64,000 nucleotides of DNA from Bog-473 sp963701955 (GTDB lineage Bacteria; Actinomycetota; Acidimicrobiia; Acidimicrobiales; RAAP-2). The notes under the pieces are model-generated. The model made no database searches. It was not told the DNA's origin and saw only the letters and a program-made list of their open reading frames with translations. Positions 52,429 to 62,081 of this stretch are shown piece after piece; positions within the stretch are counted from its first letter, which is position 1, and each line of letters opens with the position of its first letter. A program made the position numbers and the translations under genes. Location: NCBI GenBank assembly GCA_963701955.1, contig OY969694.1, forward strand, positions 1,674,001-1,738,000. Direction: 5' to 3'.

Positions 52429-52983
52429 ATGCAGGGAGTTCGACGCGTGGTCACCGGTCACGACGGGGACGGCAGGTCGGTCTTCGTAAGCGACGCCGAA
52501 GTGGCACCGATCACCTTTTCGATGTCCCCGGACGGCGGCTTCCACCTCCTGTGGTCCGCTGACGAGCTCCCGCAATTCCCGAGCGACGGGATCGACCCCT
52601 ACGACAAGGGCCAGGCTCGGCACTTCTTTCCGCCGGGTCCGGGCGCCTTCCGCTTCAACATCTTCACGCTGCCGCCCGATCGGAGCGGCAGCGATCTGGC
52701 CGACCTGGACCCCAAGGCCGTCGTGGCCGAGGCGAACGCCAAGGTGCCCGGGATCCTGTCGGCCAACGACCCGGACGAACCGGGCATGCACACCACCGAC
52801 ACCATCGACCTCGAGATCATGTTGTCCGGCGAGCTCACGCTCGAGCTGGACGACGGCGCCGAGAAGACGCTGCGGGCCGGCGACGTGGTCGTCCAGAACG
52901 GGACCCGGCACCGCTGGCACAATCGCGGCGACGTACCGGCCGTGCTGGCCGCCATCCTCGTGGCGGGCCTGCCCCGGGGCTGA
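52429..52983 (+). CDS. Cupin-domain protein
   Basis: This 184-residue single-domain cupin contains GMHTTDTIDLEIMLSGELTLELDDGAEKTLRAGDVVVQNG (only G-x5-H-x3,4-E and G-D-x3-x-N-x-x-x-H matter) with TRHRWHN closing the metal site. The N-terminal 90 residues hold a partial first cupin-like fold. It may be a quercetinase-, dioxygenase- or isomerase-type enzyme. The GGGGAGG ribosome-binding site before the ATG at 52429 fixes the start. It is divergent from the monooxygenase. Confidence 0.8.
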   Translation: MQGVRRVVTGHDGDGRSVFVSDAEVAPITFSMSPDGGFHLLWSADELPQFPSDGIDPYDKGQARHFFPPGPGAFRFNIFTLPPDRSGSDLADLDPKAVVAEANAKVPGILSANDPDEPGMHTTDTIDLEIMLSGELTLELDDGAEKTLRAGDVVVQNGTRHRWHNRGDVPAVLAAILVAGLPRG

Positions 52984-52994
52984 GGGTCGGCGCA

Positions 52995-53390
52995 TCACCG
53001 ATCGCTCTCCGGCCGGCTCCACACCGGCGCCACCACCGACGTGTCGATCTCGACGAAGCGGGCTTCGACGGCGGACCCGACCGCGAGGTTGTCGAACGGT
53101 CCCTCGAAGCGGCCGGGGAGGCAGACACCGGCGTCGTCGAGCTCCACCGCCACGATGGCGTAAGGCACCGCGACGTCCAGGCGGCGATCGAAGAGTCGGT
53201 GGTAGATGGCGTAGCTCCACACCCGCCCCCTCGGTGCGACCTCGACCCACTCCGGTACGCCCCCGTCACAGTCACCGCAACGCTCGACCGCGGGCCACCA
53301 GGCGGTCCCGCACCGCCCGCACCGCTGCACCACGAGGCGGGACTCACGAGCCGCCTCCCAGAACGGGGCGTCGAGCGGCTCGTCCGTCAC
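52995..53390 (-). CDS. DUF35 OB-fold/zinc-ribbon partner of the thiolase
   Basis: This 131-residue protein has an N-terminal rubredoxin-like zinc ribbon (Cys-x2-Cys at CGRCGTAWW and CGDC) and a C-terminal OB fold (PRGRVWSYAIYHRLFD, VPYAIVAVELDD). DUF35 proteins bind SCP2-type thiolases and acyl-CoA, as in the mycobacterial Ltp2/ChsH2 aldolase. Its GTG at 53390 overlaps the thiolase stop by four bases (GTGA). Confidence 0.88.
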   Translation of the reverse strand: MTDEPLDAPFWEAARESRLVVQRCGRCGTAWWPAVERCGDCDGGVPEWVEVAPRGRVWSYAIYHRLFDRRLDVAVPYAIVAVELDDAGVCLPGRFEGPFDNLAVGSAVEARFVEIDTSVVAPVWSRPESDR

Positions 53391-54514
53391 CGACCCACCG
53401 CCAGAAGGCTCGCGGCTCCCTTGACGAAGCCCTGAGTCGAGCAGTACAGGGCCACCTCCGCTGCCTCGACCTGGCGCTCCCCGGCCTGTCCACGCAGCTG
53501 CCGGACCGCCTCGCACAGATGCAACCACCCCCACATGTAGCTCTCGCTGAGCTGACCGCCGTTGGTGTTGAGCGGCAGGTCGCCGCCCGGACGGGTGTGA
53601 CCCTCGGCGAGGAACGGACCACCTTCCCCGACGGGGCAGAACCCGTAGTACTCGAGCATCTGCAGGACCCACACCGCCGTCGGGTCCTGGATGTAGAGCA
53701 CGTCGACGTCACTCGGTCGAAGGCCGGTGCTGGCCCAGATCCGCTCCGCCACCGAGGCGATCCAGGGACGCATGACGTTGCGCAGGTCAAGGTTCTCGCG
53801 GAGGGCGGACTGCTCGGCCATACCGATGAGGTGGACCGGGGTGTGCCGTAGCGACTCCGCCCGTTCGGCGCTCGTCATCACCAGGGCGGCACCACCGTCG
53901 GATCGCATGGTGACGTCCGCCCGGCGCAGCGGCTCGACCAGGTACGGCTGGGCCAGGTAGTCGTCCATGGTCAACGGATCGCGGAACAGCGCGATCGGGT
54001 TCATCCGCGCCCATTCACGTTGGGACACGGCGATCTGCCCGAACTGCTCCTCGGTCGTCCCGTAGAGATGGGCGTGGCGACGCAGGGCGAGCGCCGCCGG
54101 GCCGGCGATATGGACCAGACCCGAGGCCGATCCGAGGTCATGTCCCGGGGCCCGGGCCCCGAAATTCACGCTGGTCGATCGGGCGTTGGCGCCGTAGCTC
54201 AACACGATGGTGTGCGCCAGGCCCGCCATGATGGCCATTGCCGCCAGGTGCACCGAAAAATTGCAGGTCCCGTAGTCGAGGGTCTGGCTGTAGGGAGGGG
54301 ACATCCCGAGCACCCGGCCGACATCGACGTCGGCGCCACCGCCCTGGATCGACTTGCAGGTGACCAGCCCGTCGACCGCCGACTTGTCGAGACCGGCGTC
54401 GGCCAGGGCCAGTTCGGCAGCCTGCGCCGAGAGCACCTCCGCCGTCTGGCCCGGATGCTCACCCTGTCGCGTCGCGCCGATTCCGACGATGGCCACAGCA
54501 TCGTGCTGCGCCAT
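53387..54514 (-). CDS. SCP2-type thiolase-like protein (Ltp-like)
   Basis: This 375-residue thiolase-fold protein has VAIVGIGATRQGEHPGQTA, the Cys-containing nucleophile region DYGTCNFSVHLAAMAIMAG, and NTNGGQLSESYMWGWLHLCEAV near the C-terminus. It pairs with the adjoining DUF35 gene. Such pairs work as aldolases or thiolases on beta-hydroxyacyl-CoA side chains. The start is the ATG at 54514, a few bases after the CaiB-fusion stop. Confidence 0.87.
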   Translation of the reverse strand: MAQHDAVAIVGIGATRQGEHPGQTAEVLSAQAAELALADAGLDKSAVDGLVTCKSIQGGGADVDVGRVLGMSPPYSQTLDYGTCNFSVHLAAMAIMAGLAHTIVLSYGANARSTSVNFGARAPGHDLGSASGLVHIAGPAALALRRHAHLYGTTEEQFGQIAVSQREWARMNPIALFRDPLTMDDYLAQPYLVEPLRRADVTMRSDGGAALVMTSAERAESLRHTPVHLIGMAEQSALRENLDLRNVMRPWIASVAERIWASTGLRPSDVDVLYIQDPTAVWVLQMLEYYGFCPVGEGGPFLAEGHTRPGGDLPLNTNGGQLSESYMWGWLHLCEAVRQLRGQAGERQVEAAEVALYCSTQGFVKGAASLLAVGR

Positions 54515-54518
54515 CGAC

Positions 54519-57110
54519 TCAGATGACCCCGTCGGCCCGGAGCTCCTCGACCTCGGCACCCGACAGACCGAGGAGCTCACCGTAGACCTCCTCGTTGTGC
54601 TCCCCGTACGCCGCGGCCCCACGGTCGATCCACCCGCCGATGTACGGCGGCGTCTCGCTCATCTTGACCGAGCACTCCGCCACCGGCCACCGTCCGAGCG
54701 TCGCGGCATCGAGCTCGGTCAGCCATTGCAAATGCTCGAGCTGCGGGTCACGCTCGACACGATCCTCGGCGTCCTGGGCGACGCCGGCCGGCACCCCGAC
54801 GTCCTGCAACGCCTCCATGACCTCGTATCGGTCATGCCCGCTGGTCCATGACTCGATGGCGCGGTCCAGCTGGGCACGGTGCTGCACGCGTCGGTCGAGC
54901 GTGGCGAACCGCTCGTCGTCCGCCCAGTCGGGACGGCCGGCCGCCTTGACCAGCGCCGCCCACTGATCCTCGTCCGAACACGTGATGGCGACCCAGCGAT
55001 CCTCCCCGAGACAGCGGTACAGACCTTCGGGCGCCGCCACCTTGTACGGCGAGACGTTCCCGGTCCGCTGCCACGGGCGGCCGTTGGCCGACCAGTCGAG
55101 AACCGGCACCCCGGTCAGAAAGGTGCCCACCTCGACCTGCGAGGCATCGATCCACTGACCTTCACCCGTGCGATCCCGGTGGTAGATGGCAACGAGGAGG
55201 GCAAGGGCGAAGCTGTAGGCGCCGAACCAGTCGAGATAGGAGTAGCCCCACCCGGCGGGCGGCGCCGGCTCGGGGATGCCGCTCATCTCCGACAGCCCGC
55301 TCAGCGAGGCAGCGATCGGCCCGACAGAACGGAAGCGCTGCCACTTCCCGATGCTGCCCATCCCCGACTGCTTGGCGTAGATGATCTGCGGGTTGACGGC
55401 GCTGAGGACGTCGTAGCCGAGGCCCCAGCGCTCCATGACCCCCGGCGAGAATCCCTCGGCCACGATGTCGCATTGCGCGACCAGGCGCTTGGCCAGCTCG
55501 AGGCCCCGGGGATCGGCCACGTTGAGCGAGATCCCGCGCTTTCCAGGGTTCTTGTTGTTGTACTGCCCGCCGACCTCACCTCCAAGGTCCGGGGGCCACA
55601 ACGAGGGCACCGGCCCGGTAGCCCTCTCGCGCGCCTCGCGGCCCCCGACAGGAGCTCCACCGCGGCGCGGGTCCAGACGGTCCTTCCACTCGACCTTGAT
55701 CACGTCGGCGCCCAGGGCGGCGAGAAATCGCGTGGCACCGGCCGACGCCAGGTACCAGCTGAAGTCGAGAATACGCACGTTGTTGAGCGCGAACGGCTTG
55801 CCGTGGACCGATCGCCTGTCCTGGGTCCGGGCGGGCACCGCCGCCTTCGCCGGTGACCGGACCGGGCCGGTCCCCGCCGGCACCGTGGCGCCGTCCTCGC
55901 CGAGCAACGGGGCGCGGCGAAGGGGGACCCACCCGGACTGTGAGGCGATCCACTTGCTCACGGGGTAGCGGAACGAACGACCGAACTCCGGGTGATCGAC
56001 ATCGCCGAAGCTGCCCCGTTCCAACCAGTGCTCGTCGTCGGCGTTCTCCTCGGGCCGGCGCAGCGGAACCCACATGAGCCCGGCATTCTGCGCCTCTTCC
56101 CAGGGCACGTTCTCGAACAACCAACGCCTCAGGAGCTGTTGGACGGCTTCCATGCTCCGACCGGACCCCTGCTCCATGGTCGGCAGCACCCGCGAGCCCT
56201 GGTCCCCCGCGCTCTGGGACTCGAAGATCTCCTCGCCCAGGCCGTAGCGTTCCATGAAGGGGCGCAGGGTCTTGGGGTCGCGCGTCAAGGTCATGTACGA
56301 ACGCCCGTCCTTGGTGGAGACGATCGTCTGGTGAGGCGAGATCTCGGCGGCCGCATGACGGCAGGTCTGCCGCAGGAAGGGGGTGCGCAGCAACACCCAC
56401 GACATGAGGTCCGCCTCGGTGTTCTTGGACACCGCCTCGTGGATGGAACACGAGAGGTACTGGCCCTTTCCGCTGTGCCCGCGCCAGCACAGGGCGGCGA
56501 TGACCGAGAACGCCAGCTGCTCTCCGGCGATGTAGGACGAGTGGAACGCCTGCGGCACGATGGGTGGGAGGTCGTAGCGGTCGCTCGGGTCAGGGTCATA
56601 GCCGCAGTTCATGGCCACGCCGCCGAGGGCCAGGTGGACGAGGTCGGAGGCCTTGTACCCGGACCATGGGCCGTCCTCGCCGAAATCGATCAGCTGCGCA
56701 CCGACGAGCACGGGTGAACGCTCCACGCGCGCCGCACAGCCGCCGCCATAGGCCTCGACCCCGAAGGGACCGTCGGTCGACAACAAGACGTCGGCTGAGG
56801 CGACCAGCGTGTCGAGAATGCCCCGGTCGTCGTCGCTGCGCGGATCGAGGACGACCGAGGCCTTGCCCCGATTGTGCGCCCAGAAGGTCAACGAGCGCTC
56901 GGGATCTTCGACGCCTTCGTAGAACGGTCCGATGCGCCGCGTCGGACTGCCCGCCGGTGGCTCCACCTTGACCACCTCGGCACCGAGGCCGGCGAGCACG
57001 AGGCCGCAGTAATCGATGCGGTCGTCGCCGACCTCGACGACCCGGATGCCGGCCAGCGATCCGGCTGCGTGCTCCTGGTCCTGGTCCTGCTGCTGGGAAG
57101 GTGCCGTCAC
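54519..57110 (-). CDS. Tandem CaiB/BaiF (family III) CoA-transferase fusion
   Basis: This 863-residue protein carries two family III CoA-transferase units in a row. The first spans about residues 20-400 (GIRVVEVGDDRIDYCGLVLAGLGAEVVKVEPP and GGVAMNCGYDP). The second is about 440-860 (NVRILDFSWYLASAGATRFLAALGADVIKVEWK, NPGKRGISLNVADPRG, GEGQWIDASQVEVGTFLTG and GVPAGVAQDAED). It moves CoA from an acyl-CoA donor to a carboxylic acid. The GTG at 57110 overlaps the amidohydrolase stop (GTGA). The first unit looks less conserved. Confidence 0.87.
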   Translation of the reverse strand: MTAPSQQQDQDQEHAAGSLAGIRVVEVGDDRIDYCGLVLAGLGAEVVKVEPPAGSPTRRIGPFYEGVEDPERSLTFWAHNRGKASVVLDPRSDDDRGILDTLVASADVLLSTDGPFGVEAYGGGCAARVERSPVLVGAQLIDFGEDGPWSGYKASDLVHLALGGVAMNCGYDPDPSDRYDLPPIVPQAFHSSYIAGEQLAFSVIAALCWRGHSGKGQYLSCSIHEAVSKNTEADLMSWVLLRTPFLRQTCRHAAAEISPHQTIVSTKDGRSYMTLTRDPKTLRPFMERYGLGEEIFESQSAGDQGSRVLPTMEQGSGRSMEAVQQLLRRWLFENVPWEEAQNAGLMWVPLRRPEENADDEHWLERGSFGDVDHPEFGRSFRYPVSKWIASQSGWVPLRRAPLLGEDGATVPAGTGPVRSPAKAAVPARTQDRRSVHGKPFALNNVRILDFSWYLASAGATRFLAALGADVIKVEWKDRLDPRRGGAPVGGREARERATGPVPSLWPPDLGGEVGGQYNNKNPGKRGISLNVADPRGLELAKRLVAQCDIVAEGFSPGVMERWGLGYDVLSAVNPQIIYAKQSGMGSIGKWQRFRSVGPIAASLSGLSEMSGIPEPAPPAGWGYSYLDWFGAYSFALALLVAIYHRDRTGEGQWIDASQVEVGTFLTGVPVLDWSANGRPWQRTGNVSPYKVAAPEGLYRCLGEDRWVAITCSDEDQWAALVKAAGRPDWADDERFATLDRRVQHRAQLDRAIESWTSGHDRYEVMEALQDVGVPAGVAQDAEDRVERDPQLEHLQWLTELDAATLGRWPVAECSVKMSETPPYIGGWIDRGAAAYGEHNEEVYGELLGLSGAEVEELRADGVI

Positions 57111-58327
57111 CCCGCCACGACCCCCTCCACCGGCCGGGGAAGGTCGATGTGGTACAGCTTGGCTGCGTTGTCCTGCATGACCTTGCGCACGGTCTCGTCG
57201 CTGAGGTCCGACATGGTCTCGGCCGCCCGCTCGACCGGACGCGGGTACAGACAGGTGGGATGCGGAAAGTCCGACTCCCACATCACGTTGTCAGGACCGA
57301 GATCCTCGATCAGGTACTTCGGTGCCGCGTGCTCGAACCAGAAGCAGGCGTAGATGTTCCGCCGGAACATCTCCAACGCCGGTGGCTTCTCCAAAGGTTC
57401 GTCGCCGGGGAACTCCTCCCGGTACGTGTAGTCCACCCGCTCGAGCACGTAAGGGATCCAACCCACACCGCTCTCGACCGACACCCACTTGAGCTTCGGC
57501 CAGCGCAGCAGGACGTCGCTCAGCACCAGGTTGCAGATGAAGCGGGCATTGAAGAGCTCCATCTGGACGGGGACGATGGCGGCCAGGGCGCGCCGGTCCA
57601 GCGAGGGCCACGCAGCCTGGTAATCCATGGTGGCGTCGTGGTTCACCGCCCCCACGTGGATGTTGATGGGAAGGTCGAGGTCCGAGAGCACCTCGTACAG
57701 GGGGTCCCAGTCGGGCTGGCCGAGGTCGGGCAGGCCCCCGAGATGGGGATTCCCCGCCATCAGGACGCCCCGGAGGCCCATGCCCTTTATGCGCTCGGCC
57801 TCCTTGACCGAGGCCTCGATGTTCCAGAACGGCAGCAGCGCCATGGGGAAGAGGCGCTCGCCACTCTCCTCTTGCCATTCGGCACAGGCGTCATTGTAGA
57901 GCTGCACGATGACGGTGGAGAGGTCTCGGTCGAGCATCTGCACCAGCGCCTGCGCTGCGAACCCCAGGACGTTCGGATAGACCACCTGGGCGTGGATCCC
58001 GAGCTCGTCGAGGAGCTGGACGCGCGCCTTGGCGTCGTAGGAGGCCGGGTGGATCTCGTCGAACGGGATCCCCTTGAGCAGGTCCATGTTGGCAGCCCGG
58101 GTCTTCTGGCCCGCCTTGTTCACGAAGCTGGTGCCGGCGTAGGGGAAGGCCAGCTCCCCGTTGATGAACCAGTCGCTCCTCCCGTCCGCGTTCTGACGCA
58201 CCTGGGGCACGGCGTCGGCGTACTTCTTCGGTGCACGCTTCGTCCACATGTCGAACGGCTCCGACCAGTGCGAGTCGGAATCGACGATGTGCAACGAGCG
58301 GAACCGATCGAACGAAGTTGTCTTCAT
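57107..58327 (-). CDS. Amidohydrolase family 2 protein
   Basis: This 406-residue TIM-barrel protein opens with LHIVDSDSHWSEPFDMWTKR, the D-x-D/S-H first metal motif. INIHVGAVNHDATMDY and VMWESDFPHPTCLYPRP, with a catalytic aspartate, follow. It lies 34 bases after another amidohydrolase and overlaps the CoA-transferase, so the whole block is one operon. The family includes decarboxylases and ring hydrolases. Confidence 0.85.
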   Translation of the reverse strand: MKTTSFDRFRSLHIVDSDSHWSEPFDMWTKRAPKKYADAVPQVRQNADGRSDWFINGELAFPYAGTSFVNKAGQKTRAANMDLLKGIPFDEIHPASYDAKARVQLLDELGIHAQVVYPNVLGFAAQALVQMLDRDLSTVIVQLYNDACAEWQEESGERLFPMALLPFWNIEASVKEAERIKGMGLRGVLMAGNPHLGGLPDLGQPDWDPLYEVLSDLDLPINIHVGAVNHDATMDYQAAWPSLDRRALAAIVPVQMELFNARFICNLVLSDVLLRWPKLKWVSVESGVGWIPYVLERVDYTYREEFPGDEPLEKPPALEMFRRNIYACFWFEHAAPKYLIEDLGPDNVMWESDFPHPTCLYPRPVERAAETMSDLSDETVRKVMQDNAAKLYHIDLPRPVEGVVAG

Positions 58328-58361
58328 CGCGTTGCCCCTTCTCCCTGCGGTTTGGCCGCGC

Positions 58362-59843
58362 TCACTGTGCACCCTGAAGCTGGCGTGCCAGCTCCTCCGC
58401 CGCCGCCTGTTCGACGACCGTGCCCTTGAAGAAGTCCGGATTCATCCCCGCGTGGAGGGACACGACGTTCTCGAAGGTGAAGGCGCGGAACTGCGTCTCG
58501 TCGATCCACCCGTGCTCCACCATCTCCCAGGCCTCCTCGAGGACCTCGGTCATGTCGACCACGTCGAAATGCGAGATATCCGACCCGAACATGGCGCTGA
58601 GCGGCGGCCCCAGGCGGGGGTCGAACGCCAGGGTCGTCATGGGATCGTCCGCCTCGCACCCGAACCAGAAGGCCCGCGCGAACTCCGCCACGACCTCCTC
58701 CTTGGAATGCACGTCCGCGGCCTCGAAGTCGTCGACCCACTGCAGTTCCCGCGCCGTGAGCTCCTCGGCCCCGACACCCAGGAAGGCCTGGTCGGGTTGG
58801 CTGATCACCGATTGGGAACGGCCCTTGAGCCAGGGGCCACCGTGGCGCTCGACGAGCTCGGCCAGCCGCTCGTAGTCGGTCACCGTCGGGGCGTAGTGGC
58901 GCAGCATGATCTCCCTGTTGCGCTTGGCCCAGTGCGCCGCCAGGTCGGTGCTGAGGTTGCGCGCCCAGCCCGCCCCGGCTTCGAGCAGCCCGATCCGGAG
59001 GGTGGGGAACCGGCGGGTGACGCCACCCATGAAGAGCGACTTGGCCACGGCGTGCGCGGCGGCGGCGAAGTGGCCGACGTGGTTGTAGACGAAATTGGTG
59101 GGCGAGGTCCTGTCCACCCACCCCAGCGACCCCGAATGGGTGCACGGGGCCACCCCGAGCTCGACACACTTGGCCCAGAACGGGTCGTAGTCGTACGGGC
59201 TGTCGAGCCCGAACGTGTCGATGTAGTAAGGGACCCCCGCCCATGCGTTGGCATCAGAACCCGCATAGGCGGAGATGGGACGGCGCACGCTGGCGATGAG
59301 GGCGAACTTGAATCCCAGCTCCTTGACGGCGTACTCGAGCTCCTCGATGGCCTCCTCCGGGGAGTCCATCGGGATGACCGCCGAGACAGTGATGCGGTCG
59401 GTGTAGTCGGCGAAGAGCTCCGCGTTCATGGTGTTCGCCGCCCGGACGAAGGCCTTGCGCAGCACCGGGTCGGATGTCATGGCTCCAGGACCGAAGCGCG
59501 AACCCGAGATGAGGGAATAGTCGATCCCGAACTCGTCGAGCCGCTCGTACATCAGGTCCGGCAACATGGACGTGGCCTTGTCCAACGTCTCGGCGGGACC
59601 TCCCCACCATGACCAACGTGTGTCACGCCTCTCGAAGTGCTCCTCCATCGGCGTGCGGTACCAATTGTCGATCTGCTGATGGATCTTCTTGTATGCGTCC
59701 AGCGCGTGTGCGCCGCCGATCTTCTCGATGTAGTCGAGGAGGATCTCCGTGGGCTCCATCCAGTGACCATCGGCGTCGATGACGGGATGTGACAGCCGGT
59801 CACGCACCACCGATGACTTCGTCGTGCCCGAGATCACGCTCAC
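58362..59843 (-). CDS. Amidohydrolase family 2 protein
   Basis: This 493-residue protein has HPVIDADGHWMEPTEILLDY (metal motif), VAPCTHSGSLGWVDRTSPTN with a histidine ligand, and MFGSDISHFDVVDM as the C-terminal aspartate region. It is the first gene of the operon and has a longer insert than the next amidohydrolase. The GTG start follows GGGGG. The promoter probably lies in 59844-60007, which also holds an AT-rich stretch near 59950. Confidence 0.85.
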   Translation of the reverse strand: MSVISGTTKSSVVRDRLSHPVIDADGHWMEPTEILLDYIEKIGGAHALDAYKKIHQQIDNWYRTPMEEHFERRDTRWSWWGGPAETLDKATSMLPDLMYERLDEFGIDYSLISGSRFGPGAMTSDPVLRKAFVRAANTMNAELFADYTDRITVSAVIPMDSPEEAIEELEYAVKELGFKFALIASVRRPISAYAGSDANAWAGVPYYIDTFGLDSPYDYDPFWAKCVELGVAPCTHSGSLGWVDRTSPTNFVYNHVGHFAAAAHAVAKSLFMGGVTRRFPTLRIGLLEAGAGWARNLSTDLAAHWAKRNREIMLRHYAPTVTDYERLAELVERHGGPWLKGRSQSVISQPDQAFLGVGAEELTARELQWVDDFEAADVHSKEEVVAEFARAFWFGCEADDPMTTLAFDPRLGPPLSAMFGSDISHFDVVDMTEVLEEAWEMVEHGWIDETQFRAFTFENVVSLHAGMNPDFFKGTVVEQAAAEELARQLQGAQ

Positions 59844-60007
59844 TTGGACCCCCTTCGTCGCGGCTCACGGCCGTGTCCGCAGCGGACCGACCTCGTTCGA
59901 CCGCCACCGAGCGTCGACCGTCTGCCCTGTCCATCGGTACGGTCCACTGCTATATGTTACCGCTCCCGGAAGGCCCGAGTCCAGGGACGGTCGAGCGGCC
60001 CGAGCGA

Positions 60008-60805
60008 TCAGCCGGGCCCGTCGAGCGCGGGAGCCCAAGCCGGGGGGCGCTTCTGCAGGAACGCTCCAATTCCCTCGGCGGCCTCGGCCCCGGCGAAGAG
60101 CTCGCTCGAGAGCGCCCGCGTCCAGGAGAACGCCGCTTCGGAGTCCATGCCCGGAACCCGTCGCAGCAGCTCCTTGGAGGCGGCGATCGCTCCGGGTGCA
60201 CCGGCCAGCAGGTCCCCAACGACGGAATCGACCTCGGCGTCGAGCTGGTCCCGGGGCACCGCCGCCGTGATCAATCCCATGCGGGCAGCCTCGCCGGCCG
60301 GGAAGCGATGGCCACGCAGGAAGGCCGATCGGGCGTCGACCGGCCGGAGCTTGGGCAGGCACACCACCGAGATCACGGCCGGAGCCACGCCGATCCGCAC
60401 CTCGGTGAATCCGAACATGGAGTCGTCGGCCGCGATGGTCACGTCCAGAGCGGCGGCCAGGCCCATCCCGCCGGCCAGACAGTGCCCGGCGATGCGGCCG
60501 ACGTAGGGCTTGGGAGAGCGACTGAAGCGACCGAACAGCTCGACCGGATCGGGCACGCCGTCCGCTGGGCCGACCGGTGTCGATTGCCCCTTCGACGCCT
60601 CGTCCAGCCGCGCCCCCGAGCAAAAGACCCGCCCAGCGTTGGTCACGACCACCACCCGTACGGACGGATCGGAGTCCGCGGCGTCGCATGCCACGAGCAG
60701 CTCGGCGATGAGCTGTGTCCCCAGCGCGTTGCGCCGGGCGTCGTCGTTCAGTGTGACCGTCAGCACGCTGCCCACGAGATCGGTCGTGAGCAGCCGGTCA
60801 CTCAC
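60008..60805 (-). CDS. Enoyl-CoA hydratase/isomerase
   Basis: This 265-residue crotonase-fold protein has VVVVTNAGRVFCSGARLDE and GHCLAGGMGLAAALDVTIAA, the two oxyanion-hole glycine segments, and FTEVRIGVAPAVISV, with the first glutamate. The second catalytic Glu is not certain because the segment differs from the classical form. Its GTG overlaps the TetR stop (GTGA). Confidence 0.88.
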   Translation of the reverse strand: MSDRLLTTDLVGSVLTVTLNDDARRNALGTQLIAELLVACDAADSDPSVRVVVVTNAGRVFCSGARLDEASKGQSTPVGPADGVPDPVELFGRFSRSPKPYVGRIAGHCLAGGMGLAAALDVTIAADDSMFGFTEVRIGVAPAVISVVCLPKLRPVDARSAFLRGHRFPAGEAARMGLITAAVPRDQLDAEVDSVVGDLLAGAPGAIAASKELLRRVPGMDSEAAFSWTRALSSELFAGAEAAEGIGAFLQKRPPAWAPALDGPG

Positions 60806-61512
60806 CGATCGTCCCCGGAAACCCGCAGCCCACGGATGATGACGTCGACCACCGCATCAGCCGCCTCCTTGGGCGACGACGACAGCAGCGGTTTGACAGC
60901 CGGCCGGGTGAGGGCCCAGCCGAGGCCGGCCATCACCCGCGCCAGGGCAGCCGTGTCGGCGAAACGAACCTCACCCTGCTCGACGGCCAGGTCGAGGAGA
61001 GCCCGGGTCACCGCGAAGACGTAGTCGTTGTGACGCTCGATCAACTGACTGACGGCAGGGACGGCCTGGATGTCACACGAGAACGCCTCGGAGTGGTCCG
61101 CCAGGGCCAGCGTGACCATATGAAGGTACGCCTCCACGGCCTCGAGCGGGGACATGCCGTCGCGGATCGCGTGCCGGGCGGCGCGACCCACCTCCCACAG
61201 GTGGCGGTCGACCACCGACAACATGAGGTCGTCGCGACTCGGCGCCAGGGTGTAAAGGGTGCGAAGCGAACAGTTGAGACGCTTGGCCAAGTCCGCCATG
61301 TTCAGCTCGGCGAACCCGGACTCGAACATCGTCCCCAGCTTGTCGAAGACCTCGAGCTGGCGCTCCGTGAACTCCTGTTCGCGAGCCCGATCCAAGATGC
61401 GCGGCGGCGGCGGCACGGAGCGGAATCGCTCGAGAGCGGTCGTGGTCCGGGCGAGACCATCCTGGCGGGTCCTCTCGCCGGTCCGGGGCCGTACAGATGC
61501 GGCCCTTGTCAC
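60802..61512 (-). CDS. TetR-family regulator coupled to the carboxylase genes
   Basis: This 236-residue protein has a TetR HTH at about residues 50-100 (LEVFDKLGTMFESGFAELNMADLAKRLNCSLRTLYTLAPSRDDL), then a long ligand-binding domain. Usual HTH wording is Y-x-H-F; here it is T-L-A-P. It sits inside a catabolic operon, between the carboxylase biotin domain and an enoyl-CoA hydratase, with GTGA overlaps on both sides. It probably autoregulates the cluster. Confidence 0.8.
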   Translation of the reverse strand: MTRAASVRPRTGERTRQDGLARTTTALERFRSVPPPPRILDRAREQEFTERQLEVFDKLGTMFESGFAELNMADLAKRLNCSLRTLYTLAPSRDDLMLSVVDRHLWEVGRAARHAIRDGMSPLEAVEAYLHMVTLALADHSEAFSCDIQAVPAVSQLIERHNDYVFAVTRALLDLAVEQGEVRFADTAALARVMAGLGWALTRPAVKPLLSSSPKEAADAVVDVIIRGLRVSGDDR

Positions 61513-62081
61513 TGGCTGCCCTCCGTGTCCCCGCCCGGCCCATCGGGACTGAGCACGAGGAGTGCCATGGCCATCGTCACCTGTTCTCCCCGCTCGACCA
61601 GGACCTCGGTCACCACGCCGCTGGCCGGTGCCCGGATGTGGTGTTCCATCTTCATTGCCTCCAGGACCGCCATGATCTCACCTGCGACCACCCGTCCGCC
61701 CGCTTCGACGCGGACGTCGGTGACGACACCGGGCATCGGCGCCACGAGCGCGCCCTCCGGCCGCTCGGGACCAGGCGCTCGGAACATGGGCACGATCGAC
61801 AGCCCGACGGTGCCGCGCGGCAGTTGGACATAGAGCCGGTCGTCGGCCAGCGTGACGGCGTACACGCTCCTGCGGCCGCTCAGCTCGAGATCGATCGCTC
61901 CCGGTCGCCACGCATGCACGCGTGCGACCTGAGGAGCATCATGACCGCGTCGGCCGACCAGGAAGGACCCGTCACGAGACTGCCGGTACTCGACCTCGAA
62001 CCTCTCGCCACCCCGCTCCAACGTCACCCGGGGCGCCGGGAGCCGACCGTTGCTCCACCCTCCGGTGATCTGGCTCAACAC
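61509..62081 (-). CDS. Biotin carboxyl-carrier part of an acyl-CoA carboxylase alpha subunit
   Basis: This 190-residue segment (from the GTG at 62081) has the acyl-CoA carboxylase middle domain and a C-terminal biotinyl domain with EAMKMEHHI, whose Lys is biotinylated. Its frame continues upstream as AAAALWLRGRNRAEAAVL, the sequence that normally joins the biotin carboxylase to this domain. It is therefore the second half of a gene broken by a frameshift near 62121-62160. A GTG at 62081 overlaps the stop of the first part. Confidence 0.85.
   Translation of the reverse strand: MLSQITGGWSNGRLPAPRVTLERGGERFEVEYRQSRDGSFLVGRRGHDAPQVARVHAWRPGAIDLELSGRRSVYAVTLADDRLYVQLPRGTVGLSIVPMFRAPGPERPEGALVAPMPGVVTDVRVEAGGRVVAGEIMAVLEAMKMEHHIRAPASGVVTEVLVERGEQVTMAMALLVLSPDGPGGDTEGSQ

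Noticed and set aside
59936..59966. Inverted repeat CGGTA/TACCG upstream of the amidohydrolase operon
   Set aside because: Only 5-base arms with an 18-base spacer; too weak to call an operator.
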